Source: an uncultured Collinsella sp. (GTDB taxonomy: Bacteria; Actinomycetota; Coriobacteriia; Coriobacteriales; Coriobacteriaceae). From it: DNA of 28,227 bases. The translations under genes and the position numbers were made by a program. This document shows, in pieces, positions 15,974 to 24,380 of the stretch (positions are counted from its first letter, which is position 1; every line of letters starts with the position of its first letter). The stretch covers positions 1 to 28,227 of the forward strand of contig CAKUFW010000023.1 of assembly GCA_934650975.1 (NCBI GenBank). The letters are read 5' to 3'. The notes under the pieces are model-generated. The model made no database searches. It saw nothing but the letters and a program-made list of their open reading frames with translations, and had not been told where the DNA came from.

Positions 15974-16032
15974 TTGTAAAAATGGACATCCGCGCTACTA
16001 TAGACCCACTTGCACTTTTTCCTAGTGCAGTG
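15974..16032 (+). promoter_or_regulatory. Putative promoter and leader hairpin of the TrpXYZ-like operon
   Basis: TTGTAA (15974-15979) and TACTAT (15996-16001), 16 bp apart, resemble -35 and -10 boxes. Just downstream CACTTGCAC (16007-16015) can pair with GTGCAGTG (16025-16032) with one bulged T, forming a hairpin in the 5' leader. No T-box or known riboswitch feature was recognised. Confidence 0.45.
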
Positions 16033-16064
16033 TTTCCAGCCATTTTTATACTGGGGGTAATGAT

Positions 16065-17045
16065 ATGAAGGACATCACCATCAGCCGCAGGAGCCTTCTG
16101 GTCTCCGCTGGCCTGCTCGCGCTCGCTCCGCTCGCCGGATGCGGCGGCAACTCTGGTTCCGGCTCCGCTGCCGCCGGTTCCGACTACACCATCGGCGTTC
16201 TGCAGCTCACCGAGCACTCCGCACTCGATGCCGCCAACGACGGCTTTGTCAAGGCCATCAAGGAGAGCGGTCTCAAGGTCAAGATCGACCAGAAGAACGC
16301 CCAGAACGACCAGTCCACGTGTAAGTCCATTGCCGACAAGTTCGTTGGCGACGGTGTCGACCTGATCTATGCCATCGCTACACCCGCCGCGCAGGCTGCC
16401 GCCGGCGCCACCGCCGATATCCCCATCGTTGGCTGCGCCATCACCGACTACGCCGCCTCCGGCCTGGTCCAGGACAACGACAAGCCCGGCACCAACGTCA
16501 CGGGCGCTTCCGACCTCACCCCGGTCGCCGAGCAGCTCGAGATGATGCAGAAGGTCCTGCCCGACGTTAAGAAGGTCGGCCTGCTCTACTGCACCGCCGA
16601 GTCCAACTCCGACGTCCAGATCAAGGCCGCCAAGAAGGAGCTCGACAAGCTAGGTCTGGAGTACACCGACTTCACCGTCTCGAGCTCCAACGAGATTCAG
16701 TCCGTCGTCGAGTCCGCCGTGGGCAAGGTCGACGCGCTGTACTCCCCCACCGACAACACCATCGCCGCGGGCGCTTCGCAGGTCGGCCAGATCTGCAAGG
16801 AGAACAAGCTCCCCTTCGTGACTGGCGAGGAGGGCATGTGCAAGGCCGGCGGCCTGTTCACCCTCTCCATCAACTATGAGGACCTGGGCTACGCTGCAGG
16901 CGAGATGGCCGTCAAGATCCTGAAGGGCGAGGCCAAGCCCGAGGATATGCCGATCAAGCACCTCTCGAGCAAGGACCTGGTCGTCGTCAAAAACGACGAG
17001 ATGGCCGAGGCTCTGGGTATCGACCTTTCCGCTCTGGACGAATAG
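16065..17045 (+). CDS. ABC transporter substrate-binding lipoprotein, TrpX-like
   Basis: This 326-residue lipoprotein captures the solute for the permease and ATPase that follow. It has a signal peptide with lipobox LAGC (Cys26) and a twin-arginine-like SRRSLL (7-12), then a Gly/Ser linker. The mature part starts YTIGVLQLTEHSALDAANDGF and contains DLIYAIATPAAQAAA, IPIVGCAITDYAASG and VGLLYCTAESNSDVQIKAA, the pattern of the ABC_sub_bind family (TrpX and related). In streptococci the TrpXYZ type imports tryptophan or other aromatic amino acids; the solute here is inferred only by family. A hairpin with T-rich tail at 17117-17150 follows, so this gene may be expressed above the permease, which is common for binding proteins. 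Confidence 0.92.
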   Translation: MKDITISRRSLLVSAGLLALAPLAGCGGNSGSGSAAAGSDYTIGVLQLTEHSALDAANDGFVKAIKESGLKVKIDQKNAQNDQSTCKSIADKFVGDGVDLIYAIATPAAQAAAGATADIPIVGCAITDYAASGLVQDNDKPGTNVTGASDLTPVAEQLEMMQKVLPDVKKVGLLYCTAESNSDVQIKAAKKELDKLGLEYTDFTVSSSNEIQSVVESAVGKVDALYSPTDNTIAAGASQVGQICKENKLPFVTGEEGMCKAGGLFTLSINYEDLGYAAGEMAVKILKGEAKPEDMPIKHLSSKDLVVVKNDEMAEALGIDLSALDE

Positions 17046-17116
17046 CTCCATACGCGGCAAAGCGTCTGGAGCCCGTGCTCGCGTTATAGTCGCGTTATTC
17101 AATATCTGAGCCACAG

Positions 17117-17150
17117 GGGCGGACGTCGTAGACCGGCGTCCGCCCTGCTT
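17117..17150 (+). terminator. Terminator or attenuator between the binding protein and permease genes
   Basis: GGGCGGACG (17117-17125) pairs with CGTCCGCCC (17137-17145), followed by TGCTTGTTT. It splits the 204-bp gap between two genes of one transporter, so partial read-through is likely. Confidence 0.7.
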
Positions 17151-17249
17151 GTTTCAGGTAAAACAAAACGTCTGTCCGCAACTCTTTTATGCATTGTTAC
17201 CGCTATTATGGTGAATCACGTGTCCACCCTATCCTAGGAGGTATGAAGC

Positions 17250-18173
17250 ATGCTCATTGCATTGCAGGGCGCCGTTTCGCAGGGCGTCCTCTGGGGCATC
17301 ATGGTGCTCGGCGTGTTTATCACGTTCCGCCTGCTCGACATCCCCGATATGACCTGCGACGGCAGTTTTGCCCTCGGCGGCTGTGTTTGCGCCGTGCTCA
17401 TCGTCAACAATAACGTCGACCCCTTGCTCGCCGTGCTGGCCGGCATGTGCGCCGGCGCCATCGCGGGCGCCGTCACGGGCATCTTGACCACCGTTTTTGA
17501 GATTCCTGCAATCCTCGCCGGAATCCTCACGCAGATCAGTCTGTGGTCCATCAACCTGCGCATCATGGGCAAGTCCAACACACCCATCCTTGCCAAGGGC
17601 ACTATCTTCTCATCCGTCAGCCACATGACGGGCCTGCCGCAGTCCACCGTCGCCATCATCCTGGGCATTGTGCTGGCCGTGGCCATCGTCGCCATCCTGT
17701 ACTGGTTCTTTGGCACCGAGATCGGCTCGGCGCTGCGTGCCACCGGCAACAACGAGTACATGATCCGCGCCCTGGGCGTCAACACCAACTCCACCAAGAT
17801 GATCGCCCTCGTGCTCTCCAACGCCCTTATCGGCCTTTCGGGTGCGCTCATCTGCCAGAGCCAGAAGTACGCTGACATTGGCATGGGCACCGGCGCCATC
17901 GTTATCGGTCTTGCTGCCATTGTTATCGGCGAGGTGCTCGGCCGCCTGCTGCCCGGCGGCCTGACGCAGTTTAGCGTCCGTCTTGCCTCTGCCGTCTTTG
18001 GCTCCGTGGTGTACTTCCTCATTCGCGCCATCGTGCTGCAGCTGGGCATGGACGCCAACGACATGAAGCTGCTCTCCGCCGTGATCGTTGCCGTGGCCCT
18101 GTGCGTGCCCGTGGTTTGGGAGCGCTATAAGCTCCGCAGCTCCTACACGAAGGGGGATGAGGCAGATGCTTAA
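17250..18173 (+). CDS. ABC transporter permease, TrpY-like
   Basis: This 307-residue integral membrane protein has about 8 hydrophobic helices, of the branched-chain amino acid type permease fold (BPD_transp_2). FITFRLLDIPDMTCDGSFALG near the N-terminus and GTEIGSALRATGNNEYMIRA, the cytoplasmic coupling-loop region, are characteristic of the TrpY/YufQ-like permeases that pair with ABC_sub_bind lipoproteins. AGGAGG lies about 9 nt before the ATG. The stop overlaps the ATPase start by 8 nt, so translation of the two is coupled. A C-terminal charged tail (ERYKLRSSYTKGDEADA) faces the cytoplasm. Confidence 0.92.
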   Translation: MLIALQGAVSQGVLWGIMVLGVFITFRLLDIPDMTCDGSFALGGCVCAVLIVNNNVDPLLAVLAGMCAGAIAGAVTGILTTVFEIPAILAGILTQISLWSINLRIMGKSNTPILAKGTIFSSVSHMTGLPQSTVAIILGIVLAVAIVAILYWFFGTEIGSALRATGNNEYMIRALGVNTNSTKMIALVLSNALIGLSGALICQSQKYADIGMGTGAIVIGLAAIVIGEVLGRLLPGGLTQFSVRLASAVFGSVVYFLIRAIVLQLGMDANDMKLLSAVIVAVALCVPVVWERYKLRSSYTKGDEADA

Positions 18174-18960
18174 GCTCTCGCACGTCAAGAAGACCTTTAA
18201 CAAGGGCACCGTCACCGAGAAGCGCGCACTCACCGGCGTCGACCTTACCCTTAACGACGGCGACTTTGTGACCGTGATTGGCGGCAACGGCGCTGGCAAG
18301 TCCACGCTGCTCAACATGATCGCCGGCGTGTATCCGCTCGATTCGGGCGTTATCGAGCTCGACGGCACCGATATCTCGCGTCTGAGCGAGTCGCAGCGCG
18401 CCAAGTACCTGGGCCGTGTGTTCCAGGACCCCATGCGCGGCACCGCTGCCGACATGCAAATTGCCGAGAACCTTGCACTCGCCAAGCGCCGCGGTCAGCG
18501 TCGCGGCCTTTCGTGGGGAGTCACCAAGGCCGAGAAGGACGAGTACGTTGAGCTGCTCAAGCGCCTGGACCTTGGCCTGGACACACGCCTCAACGCCAAG
18601 GTCGGTCTGCTCTCGGGCGGCCAGCGCCAGGCACTCACCCTGCTCATGGCCACGCTCACCAAGCCGCGCCTGCTGCTGCTCGACGAGCACACCGCCGCAC
18701 TCGACCCCAAGACGGCCTCCAAGGTGCTCAACCTCACCGAGGAGATCGTCGACGAAAACCACCTGACCACGCTCATGGTCACGCATAACATGAACGACGC
18801 CATCCGTCTGGGCAACCGTCTGATCATGATGCACGAGGGTCACGTGATCTACGACGTGTCCGGCGACGAGAAGAAGTCGCTCACCGTGGCCGACCTGCTC
18901 CAGAAGTTCGAGGAGGTCTCGGGCGGCGAGCTCGCCAACGACCGCATGCTGCTGAGCTAA
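18166..18960 (+). CDS. ABC transporter ATP-binding protein, TrpZ-like
   Basis: This 264-residue nucleotide-binding subunit powers the importer. Walker A is GGNGAGKS (39-46), the Q-loop Gln is in VFQDPMRGT (Gln87), the signature is LSGGQRQ (149-155), Walker B is LLLLDEH (Asp173, Glu174) and the switch His lies in MVTHNMNDA. DEHTAALDPKTA after Walker B and the DPMRGT string after the Q-loop are typical of the TrpZ subgroup. The ATG at 18166 lies inside the permease end, with GGGGG 9 nt before it. The hairpin at 18969-19009 begins 9 nt after the stop. Confidence 0.93.
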   Translation: MLKLSHVKKTFNKGTVTEKRALTGVDLTLNDGDFVTVIGGNGAGKSTLLNMIAGVYPLDSGVIELDGTDISRLSESQRAKYLGRVFQDPMRGTAADMQIAENLALAKRRGQRRGLSWGVTKAEKDEYVELLKRLDLGLDTRLNAKVGLLSGGQRQALTLLMATLTKPRLLLLDEHTAALDPKTASKVLNLTEEIVDENHLTTLMVTHNMNDAIRLGNRLIMMHEGHVIYDVSGDEKKSLTVADLLQKFEEVSGGELANDRMLLS

Positions 18961-18968
18961 CACCTTGG

Positions 18969-19013
18969 AAAACCACCACAAAGGGGACAGGCACCTTTGT
19001 GGTGGTTTTTGTT
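18969..19013 (+). terminator. GGGGACAGG-loop hairpin A, terminator-like
   Basis: Perfect 16-nt arms AAAACCACCACAAAGG (18969-18984) and CCTTTGTGGTGGTTTT (18994-19009) enclose GGACAGGCA, with a trailing T-run. It follows the ATPase stop by 8 nt. An almost identical hairpin recurs at 19875, and inverted at 22610 and 27892. Confidence 0.85.
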
Positions 19014-19034
19014 AACCCTTATATCGAGCACAGA

Positions 19035-19065
19035 AGCCCGTCCGATGTGATCGGACGGGCTTTTT
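19035..19065 (+). terminator. Rho-independent terminator upstream of the MscS gene
   Basis: AGCCCGTCCGA (19035-19045) pairs perfectly with TCGGACGGGCT (19051-19061), followed by TTTT. With hairpin A just before it, two stacked terminators close the importer operon. Confidence 0.88.
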
Positions 19066-19108
19066 GGTGGGTATCATGGTTGGACGATCTTTAGGAGGTT
19101 TTCCCTAC

Positions 19109-19876
19109 ATGGAATTGTTTGATCCGATTCTTCATTTCTTTACGCAACGATGGGTCCATAACATCATCTGGGCCGGCATCCTGGCCATCGGCACCGCCGT
19201 TGCTGCCAAGATCGCATCCAAGACCCTGCACCATCTGCTCAACCGCGACGACAATCCACTCCCGTCATCGAGCATCTTCATCAACATTGCGCGCGCCGTC
19301 ATTTGGATGATCGGCGGCAGCTTTATCCTCGACAACTGCTTTGGTATTAACGCAAACGCCCTCGTCGCCGCTCTTGGCGTCGGCGGCATCGCCATCTCAC
19401 TGGGCTTTCAGGACACGCTCTCAAACCTCATCGGCGGCATGCAGGTGACGTTTATGGGCATCATCAAGCCCGGCGACAACATCGAGGTCGGCGGCGTGTC
19501 GGGCGTGGTCCAGGACATCACCTGGCGCCACACGACTATCGAGGATGCCTGCGGGCAGACCATCATCGTCCCCAACTCAAACATCTCCAAAAACACGCTC
19601 GTGCACCTCATGCCCTTTGGGCGCGTCGCCGTACCCGTTGCCGTAAAGGATACGTCCAAGTGGGCATCGCTGGACGCGCTGGCAGACGAGCTCGCGGGCG
19701 CCACCAAAGCCGCAGTGCTTCCCATCTCAGGCTTTGACAAGGAGCCCTACGTGCTCTTTAGCGAGATCGGCGACTTTGGCGTCAAAGGCAAAATCATCTT
19801 TATCGTCAGCGACGATAGCACCACCTTCACGGCAGCCGACGCCTGCATCCGCGCCATCGCCCCCATCATCGCCTAA
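19109..19876 (+). CDS. MscS-family mechanosensitive ion channel
   Basis: This 255-residue small-conductance mechanosensitive channel, a heptamer in the inner membrane, releases solutes on hypo-osmotic shock. Three hydrophobic helices are seen, the last being the pore helix with the Gly/Ala pattern ALVAALGVGGIAISLGFQ then DTLSNLIGGMQVTFMGI. The beta domain opens with KPGDNIEVGGVSGVV and contains IVPNSNISKNTL, both hallmarks of MscS. It is slightly shorter than E. coli MscS (286). An in-frame start at 19064 overlaps the terminator, so the ATG at 19109 with AGGAGG 10 nt before it is used. The stop codon abuts hairpin B. Confidence 0.93.
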   Translation: MELFDPILHFFTQRWVHNIIWAGILAIGTAVAAKIASKTLHHLLNRDDNPLPSSSIFINIARAVIWMIGGSFILDNCFGINANALVAALGVGGIAISLGFQDTLSNLIGGMQVTFMGIIKPGDNIEVGGVSGVVQDITWRHTTIEDACGQTIIVPNSNISKNTLVHLMPFGRVAVPVAVKDTSKWASLDALADELAGATKAAVLPISGFDKEPYVLFSEIGDFGVKGKIIFIVSDDSTTFTAADACIRAIAPIIA

Positions 19877-19915
19877 AACCACCACAAAGGGGACAGGCAC
19901 CTTTGTGGTGGTTTT
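19875..19915 (+). terminator. GGGGACAGG-loop hairpin B, terminator-like
   Basis: Same 16-nt arms and 9-nt loop as hairpin A; its first two bases are the last two of the MscS stop codon. It is followed by GCTTC, so it lacks an extended T-tract beyond the four T in the arm. Confidence 0.82.
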
Positions 19916-19970
19916 GCTTCGTGATATCATGGTTCATATAGTTGTTTAAACGACTAAGGGAGCAAGCACC

Positions 19971-21887
19971 ATGGAAGAGGCCTATCGTCAAGCACGCAAG
20001 CGCGGCGAGCAGGGACGCCGCCGCGCCATCAGCCAAAGCGAGCATCCGTATCTCACAGACCTCGATGGCCTCGTTGCCCAGCTCCCCTGTGGCCAGCGTG
20101 AAAACATCGGCCTCAGGGACATTCCGCTCGAGATGGTCGTCGGCACGGTCACCAAGGGCCGTCAGTCCGCCTTTTCGTGCAATTTTATGCCGCTGCTGCC
20201 GTTTAACACCGAATTCGCCCGCAAGTGGTCCAACCTCTACGACATTCAAATATCTGAGGGCTATCGCGACCCCATCATCGTCACCGAGTTCATGCATCGG
20301 TTTTACGTCCAAGAGGGCAACAAGCGCGTCAGCGTCCTCAAATTCCTAGACGCCCCGACGGTTTCGGCCAAGGTCACCCGTCTCTACCCCGGCAAGTGGG
20401 ATTCCGTCGAGAGCCGCCTCTACGGCGAGTTCTGCGCGTTTTGGTACGTCTGCCCCCTGTACGAGATCGAGTTCTCGCGCGAGGGCAGCTACGAGACGCT
20501 CGCTAAGATGCTCGGTCAAAACCTGACCGAAAAGTGGCCGCAGAAAAAGGTCGACTACCTGCGCCACACCTTCTTGCTCTTTAAACGCGCCTACCTTCGC
20601 GCGGGCGGCGGCCACCTGGACATTACGCCCGCCGACGCCATGCTCGTCTATCTCAACGTGTACAACCAGGACCGCCTGCTGGACACGCCGACGGACATCG
20701 TTGTCAACCGCCTGTGCAAGATTTGGCGCGAGCTGGTCATTGCCGGCAAAAGCGACGAGGAGAAGGTCGATCTTGTCGAGGCGCCGCAGCCCAACGAAGA
20801 AGAGGCGCCTGCCAAGTCGACCTCCGGCGTGCTCAACTTCTTTATGGGCAAGACCGTCTACTCGGTGGCCAACCCCCTGCGCATCGCCTTTATCCACGAA
20901 TTCCCCTGCGCCACGTCGAGCTGGGACAGCCTGCACGACCAAGGGCGTCAATATCTCGATGAGCACTTTGGCGGTATCGTGCGCACCGAGGCGTTTGAGG
21001 ACTGCCACGATCCGGACGCGTTCTACGCTGCGGTAGAGACGGCCGTCAAGCACGGAGACAAGGTAATCTTCTCGACTTCGCACCGCTTAATGGAATACAC
21101 GCTCAGGGCCGCCGTCGAATATCCCCAGGTACGGTTCCTCAACTGTTCCATTGGCCTCCCCCACCAAAGCGTGCGCTCGTATTTTGGAAAGATGTACGAG
21201 GCAAAGTTCCTGCTGGGCGCCCTTGCGGCAAGCATGGCGGACAGCCATCGCATCGGCTACCACGCGTCGGTCTTCGCATCGGGCGCACTGAGCGAGATCA
21301 ACGCCTTTGCCATCGGCGCCTCGCTGCTCGACCCGCGCGCGCAGGTAATCCTCACCTGGGGAGATGTGCCGGCCGGCGGCCTTGCCGAAGCCATGTGCCG
21401 CGAAGGCGTGAGCGTCATGACCGGTGCCGACATGTCAAAATCGCTGGAGGACCCCACGGCTTACGGACTCCACCGCTTGGTCGACGACGAGGTCACTGGC
21501 ATCGCCATGCCCGTATGGAACTGGGGGCGTTACTACGAACTCATCGTGCGAAGCCTGCTGCACGGCACGTGGGACGAGACGAGCGACGACAGCCAAGTGC
21601 GCGCCGTCAACTACTGGTACGGCATGAGCTCGGGTGTCATCGACATTCGCTATGCCCCGGGCCTGCCCTATCAAACGCGTAAGCTGGTGCAGCTGCTCCG
21701 CAACGGCATCGTCGAGGGCTCCATTAACCCCTTTGGCGGCGAACTCCACAGCCAGGACGGCGTGGTGCAGATCGAGGGCTTTCCCCCGCTGCCGAGCACG
21801 CAGATTGTCGAGATGGACTGGCTGGCAGATAACGTGGTGGGCACCATTCCGCAGCTCGACGATGAGCCGGGAGTCACCGCCCTATGA
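19971..21887 (+). CDS. ParB-like/BMP-domain fusion protein of unknown function (638 aa)
   Basis: This 638-residue protein has no signal peptide and is probably cytoplasmic. The N-terminal part ends in FYVQEGNKRVSVLKFLDA (111-128); EGNKRVSV resembles the ParB/sulfiredoxin-like nucleotide-binding motif. A helical middle and a Glu-rich linker (about 265-285) follow. The C-terminal half, from about 300, resembles the periplasmic-binding BMP/PnrA fold that binds nucleosides (LRIAFIHEFPCATSSWDSLHDQGRQ, FLNCSIGLPHQSVRSYFGKMYEAKFLLGALAA by pieces). Similar fusions occur in Clostridia from memory of the family. Without a lipobox it cannot be a normal ABC receptor; intracellular nucleoside sensing is a guess. 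It overlaps the phosphoesterase gene by ATGA, so they are coupled. Confidence 0.8.
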   Translation: MEEAYRQARKRGEQGRRRAISQSEHPYLTDLDGLVAQLPCGQRENIGLRDIPLEMVVGTVTKGRQSAFSCNFMPLLPFNTEFARKWSNLYDIQISEGYRDPIIVTEFMHRFYVQEGNKRVSVLKFLDAPTVSAKVTRLYPGKWDSVESRLYGEFCAFWYVCPLYEIEFSREGSYETLAKMLGQNLTEKWPQKKVDYLRHTFLLFKRAYLRAGGGHLDITPADAMLVYLNVYNQDRLLDTPTDIVVNRLCKIWRELVIAGKSDEEKVDLVEAPQPNEEEAPAKSTSGVLNFFMGKTVYSVANPLRIAFIHEFPCATSSWDSLHDQGRQYLDEHFGGIVRTEAFEDCHDPDAFYAAVETAVKHGDKVIFSTSHRLMEYTLRAAVEYPQVRFLNCSIGLPHQSVRSYFGKMYEAKFLLGALAASMADSHRIGYHASVFASGALSEINAFAIGASLLDPRAQVILTWGDVPAGGLAEAMCREGVSVMTGADMSKSLEDPTAYGLHRLVDDEVTGIAMPVWNWGRYYELIVRSLLHGTWDETSDDSQVRAVNYWYGMSSGVIDIRYAPGLPYQTRKLVQLLRNGIVEGSINPFGGELHSQDGVVQIEGFPPLPSTQIVEMDWLADNVVGTIPQLDDEPGVTAL

Positions 21888-22594
21888 AGATCCTTGCCAT
21901 AGCCGATACCGAGGAGCGATGCCTTTGGGAGTGCTTTCGCAAGGAGCGCTTTGAAGGTATCGACCTGATTTTGTCCGCTGGCGATCTGGACCCGGACTAT
22001 CTTGAGTTTTTGGTTACGGTCATCAACAAACCGCTCATCTACGTACGCGGCAATCACGATGACCGCTATGCACGTCATGCACCGGGCGGCTGCATCTGTG
22101 TCGAAGACACCGTGTACGTGTATCGCGGCGTCCGCATTGCGGGGCTTGGCGGCTCTATGCGCTATCGAGACGGTGCCAACATGTACACCGAGCGCGAGAT
22201 GACCAAGCGTATGCGCAAGCTGTCCCGCAAAGTGAGGATGGTCGGCGGCTGCGATATCTTGCTCACCCATGCACCCGCCGCCGGCGTGGGCGATCTGGAT
22301 GATCTGCCACATCGAGGATTCGAATGCTTTAACACAGCGCTCGAATCCTGGAACCCCGACTACATGGTGCACGGGCATGTGCACCAATGCTATGGTCGCG
22401 ACTTTCAGCGCGAGCGCCAGCATGCATGCGGGACAACGATCATCAACGCCTGCGGCTATACGCAGTTCGAACTCGACGAGACGCGCTACCCCATCCGCGG
22501 CTGGCAGGCAGCCTGGCTCAATTCGCAAACTATGCGTCGCGAACTCAAACGCCACGACGCCATCGAGTCCTCATTCGGCAAAACGCCCTGGTAG
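21884..22594 (+). CDS. Calcineurin-like metallophosphoesterase
   Basis: This 236-residue enzyme has the calcineurin-like fold. Seen: MKILAIADTEE with Asp8, SAGDLD (motif 2), VRGNHDD (motif 3), LLTHAPAAG (motif 4) and VHGHVH (motif 5). In motif 1 the usual DxH reads D-T-E (residues 8-10), so Glu10 replaces the metal-ligand His. Such changes occur in some subfamilies but could alter metal use. A tail of about 50 residues after motif 5 carries ACGTTIINACGYTQFELDE. The ATG at 21884 overlaps the previous stop as ATGA, showing translational coupling with the ParB/BMP protein and suggesting a shared function, perhaps on nucleotide-like ligands. Substrate is unknown. Confidence 0.87.
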   Translation: MKILAIADTEERCLWECFRKERFEGIDLILSAGDLDPDYLEFLVTVINKPLIYVRGNHDDRYARHAPGGCICVEDTVYVYRGVRIAGLGGSMRYRDGANMYTEREMTKRMRKLSRKVRMVGGCDILLTHAPAAGVGDLDDLPHRGFECFNTALESWNPDYMVHGHVHQCYGRDFQRERQHACGTTIINACGYTQFELDETRYPIRGWQAAWLNSQTMRRELKRHDAIESSFGKTPW

Positions 22595-22609
22595 CAAGCC
22601 AAAATAGAC

Positions 22610-22648
22610 AAACCACCACAAAGGTGCCTGTCCCCTTCGTGGTGGTTT
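22610..22648. terminator. GGGGACAGG-loop hairpin C between convergent genes
   Basis: AAACCACCACAAAGG (22610-22624) pairs with CCTTCGTGGTGGTTT (22634-22648) with one A-C mismatch; the loop reads TGCCTGTCC. It is the inverse of hairpins A and B, and its GGGGACAGG strand runs with leuB transcription. It lies between the convergent phosphoesterase and leuB stops and could terminate both. Confidence 0.8.
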
Positions 22649-22660
22649 TGCCTGATTGCG

Positions 22661-23833
22661 CTACAGCGCGGCGACGACCTTGTCGCCCATTGCTGCGGTG
22701 CCGAGGATTTTGTCAGCAGGGGTATTGGCGTCGGCGATGTCTCGGGTGCGCCAGCCTTCGTCGAGCACGCGCGCCACAGCGGTCTCGACCCAAGCCGCCT
22801 GCTCGTCCATGTCGAGTGCATAGGTAAGCAACATTGCCGCCGACAGGATCTGTGCCAGCGGGTTGGCGATACCGAGTCCCGCGATGTCAGGCGCGCTGCC
22901 AGCACTCGGCTCGAACAGCGACACGCCGTCGCCCAACGAGGCAGATGCGAGCATGCCGAGTGAGCCTGTAATCTGTGCCGCCTCGTCGGACAGAATATCG
23001 CCGAACATGTTCTCGGTCACCACGACATCAAAGTCCGACGGTCGGTTGATGAGCTGCATCGCCGCGTTGTCGACAAGCAGGTCTTCGAGCTGCACATCGG
23101 AATACTCCTTGTCGTGCACGCGATGCACGACCTCACGCCACATGCGGCTCGTCTCCAGCACGTTGCGCTTATCCACGCTCGTCACCTTACCGCGGCGCTT
23201 GCGAGCCGCCTCAAATGCCTGATGGGCGATGCGCTCCACCTCGTACTCGCGGTATTCCATCACATCGACCGCGCGCTGACCGGCAGTGCCGTTGGCACCA
23301 GCGCCATCCTCATCGTAGAAACGCTCATGCTTGCCAAAGTAAATGCCACCGGTGAGCTCGCGAACGAGCACCATATCCACGCTCTTGATGACCTCGGAAC
23401 GAAGCGTCGACGCACCGGCCAGCGCATCGTAAATCTTGACGGGACGAAGGTTGGTATAGAGGCCGAGCTCCTTGCGGATGCGCAGTAGGCCTTGCTCAGG
23501 ACGAGGGGCCGAAGGATCGGTCGAATCCCACTTAGGGCCACCGACGGATGCCAGCAAAACGGCATCGGACGCCTTCGCGGCGGCAAGGGTCTCGGCGGGC
23601 AGCGGATCTCCGCATGCATCGATCGCCGCACCGCCAATCAGGTGATCCTCAAAGGCAAACTCCACGCCGGCACGCTTGCCCACCGCAGCCAGCACCTTCT
23701 TGCCCTCGGCAATGACCTCGGGGCCAATGCCGTCGCCTGGAAGGCAGCATATCTTATAGCTCTTCTTCACGTTGCAGCTCCAACTCTCGCTACTCGGCCC
23801 CTTTGCAAACGGGTTATCCAACTTGACCGCCAT
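22661..23833 (-). CDS. leuB: 3-Isopropylmalate dehydrogenase
   Basis: LeuB oxidatively decarboxylates 3-isopropylmalate in leucine synthesis with NAD+. Seen: ICCLPGDGIGPEV, LLASVGGPKWDS, GLLRIRKELGLYTNLRP, RELTGGIYFG, the catalytic DKRNVLETSRMWR, and FEPSAGSAPDIAG. The ATG at 23833 has AGGAGG about 11 nt before it inside the end of leuD and gives 390 residues, with 21 N-terminal residues that are not family-like. An alternative GTG at 23770 (GGAG 7 nt before) gives 369 residues starting VKKSYKICC, closer to the usual length. The start is thus uncertain. It is the last gene of the leu operon, 6 nt after leuD. Confidence 0.94.
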   Translation of the reverse strand: MAVKLDNPFAKGPSSESWSCNVKKSYKICCLPGDGIGPEVIAEGKKVLAAVGKRAGVEFAFEDHLIGGAAIDACGDPLPAETLAAAKASDAVLLASVGGPKWDSTDPSAPRPEQGLLRIRKELGLYTNLRPVKIYDALAGASTLRSEVIKSVDMVLVRELTGGIYFGKHERFYDEDGAGANGTAGQRAVDVMEYREYEVERIAHQAFEAARKRRGKVTSVDKRNVLETSRMWREVVHRVHDKEYSDVQLEDLLVDNAAMQLINRPSDFDVVVTENMFGDILSDEAAQITGSLGMLASASLGDGVSLFEPSAGSAPDIAGLGIANPLAQILSAAMLLTYALDMDEQAAWVETAVARVLDEGWRTRDIADANTPADKILGTAAMGDKVVAAL

Positions 23834-23839
23834 AATCGC

Positions 23840-24352
23840 CTACGCCTCCTGAGCCTTTGCCGCGGCAATCTTGGCACGCGTGCGCGCGACCAGGCCACCA
23901 GCCTCGATAATCTCGGCAATAAACGGCGGAAACGGCTCGGCCGCAAAGGTCACGCCGGTACGCTCGTTGGTAATGACACCCGCCTCGGTATCGACTTTCA
24001 CCGTATCACCCGCACGAATCGCATCGACGGCCTCAGGACATTCCATAATAGGCAGGCCCACGTTGATAGCATTGCGATAAAAAATACGAGCGAAGCTCTT
24101 TGCAATAACGCACGACACCCCCGCAGCCTTAATAGCAACCGGAGCATGCTCGCGCGAAGAGCCACAACCAAAGTTCTCCTCAGCCATAATGATGTCACCA
24201 GGCTTAACGGTGGAGGCAAACGTGGGATCAATATCCTCCATAGCATGCGCCGCCAAGTGCGCATGATCCGACGAGTTCAAATACCGAGCTGGAATAATGA
24301 CATCCGTATCAACGTCACGACCGTAACGAAAAACCGTTCCTTCAAAGTTCAT
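23840..24352 (-). CDS. leuD: 3-Isopropylmalate dehydratase small subunit
   Basis: This 170-residue swivel-domain subunit pairs with LeuC to isomerise 2- to 3-isopropylmalate. Seen: [15 protein letters not shown] (11-25), [17 protein letters not shown] (58-74, the key LeuD signature), [15 protein letters not shown] (87-101). The short bacterial/archaeal type length is usual. leuB follows after 6 nt. Upstream, unlike in most leu operons, 393 bp of palindromic repeats separate it from leuC; no promoter for leuD was recognised in that gap, so it may depend on read-through. Confidence 0.95.
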   Translation of the reverse strand: MNFEGTVFRYGRDVDTDVIIPARYLNSSDHAHLAAHAMEDIDPTFASTVKPGDIIMAEENFGCGSSREHAPVAIKAAGVSCVIAKSFARIFYRNAINVGLPIMECPEAVDAIRAGDTVKVDTEAGVITNERTGVTFAAEPFPPFIAEIIEAGGLVARTRAKIAAAKAQEA

Positions 24353-24380
24353 ATCGTTCTCCGTTCAAAATGGTATGTGG

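Noticed and set aside
15906..16064. Tryptophan-responsive T-box before the TrpX-like gene
   Set aside because: Only a small hairpin is present, too short for a T-box, and no T-box sequence was found.
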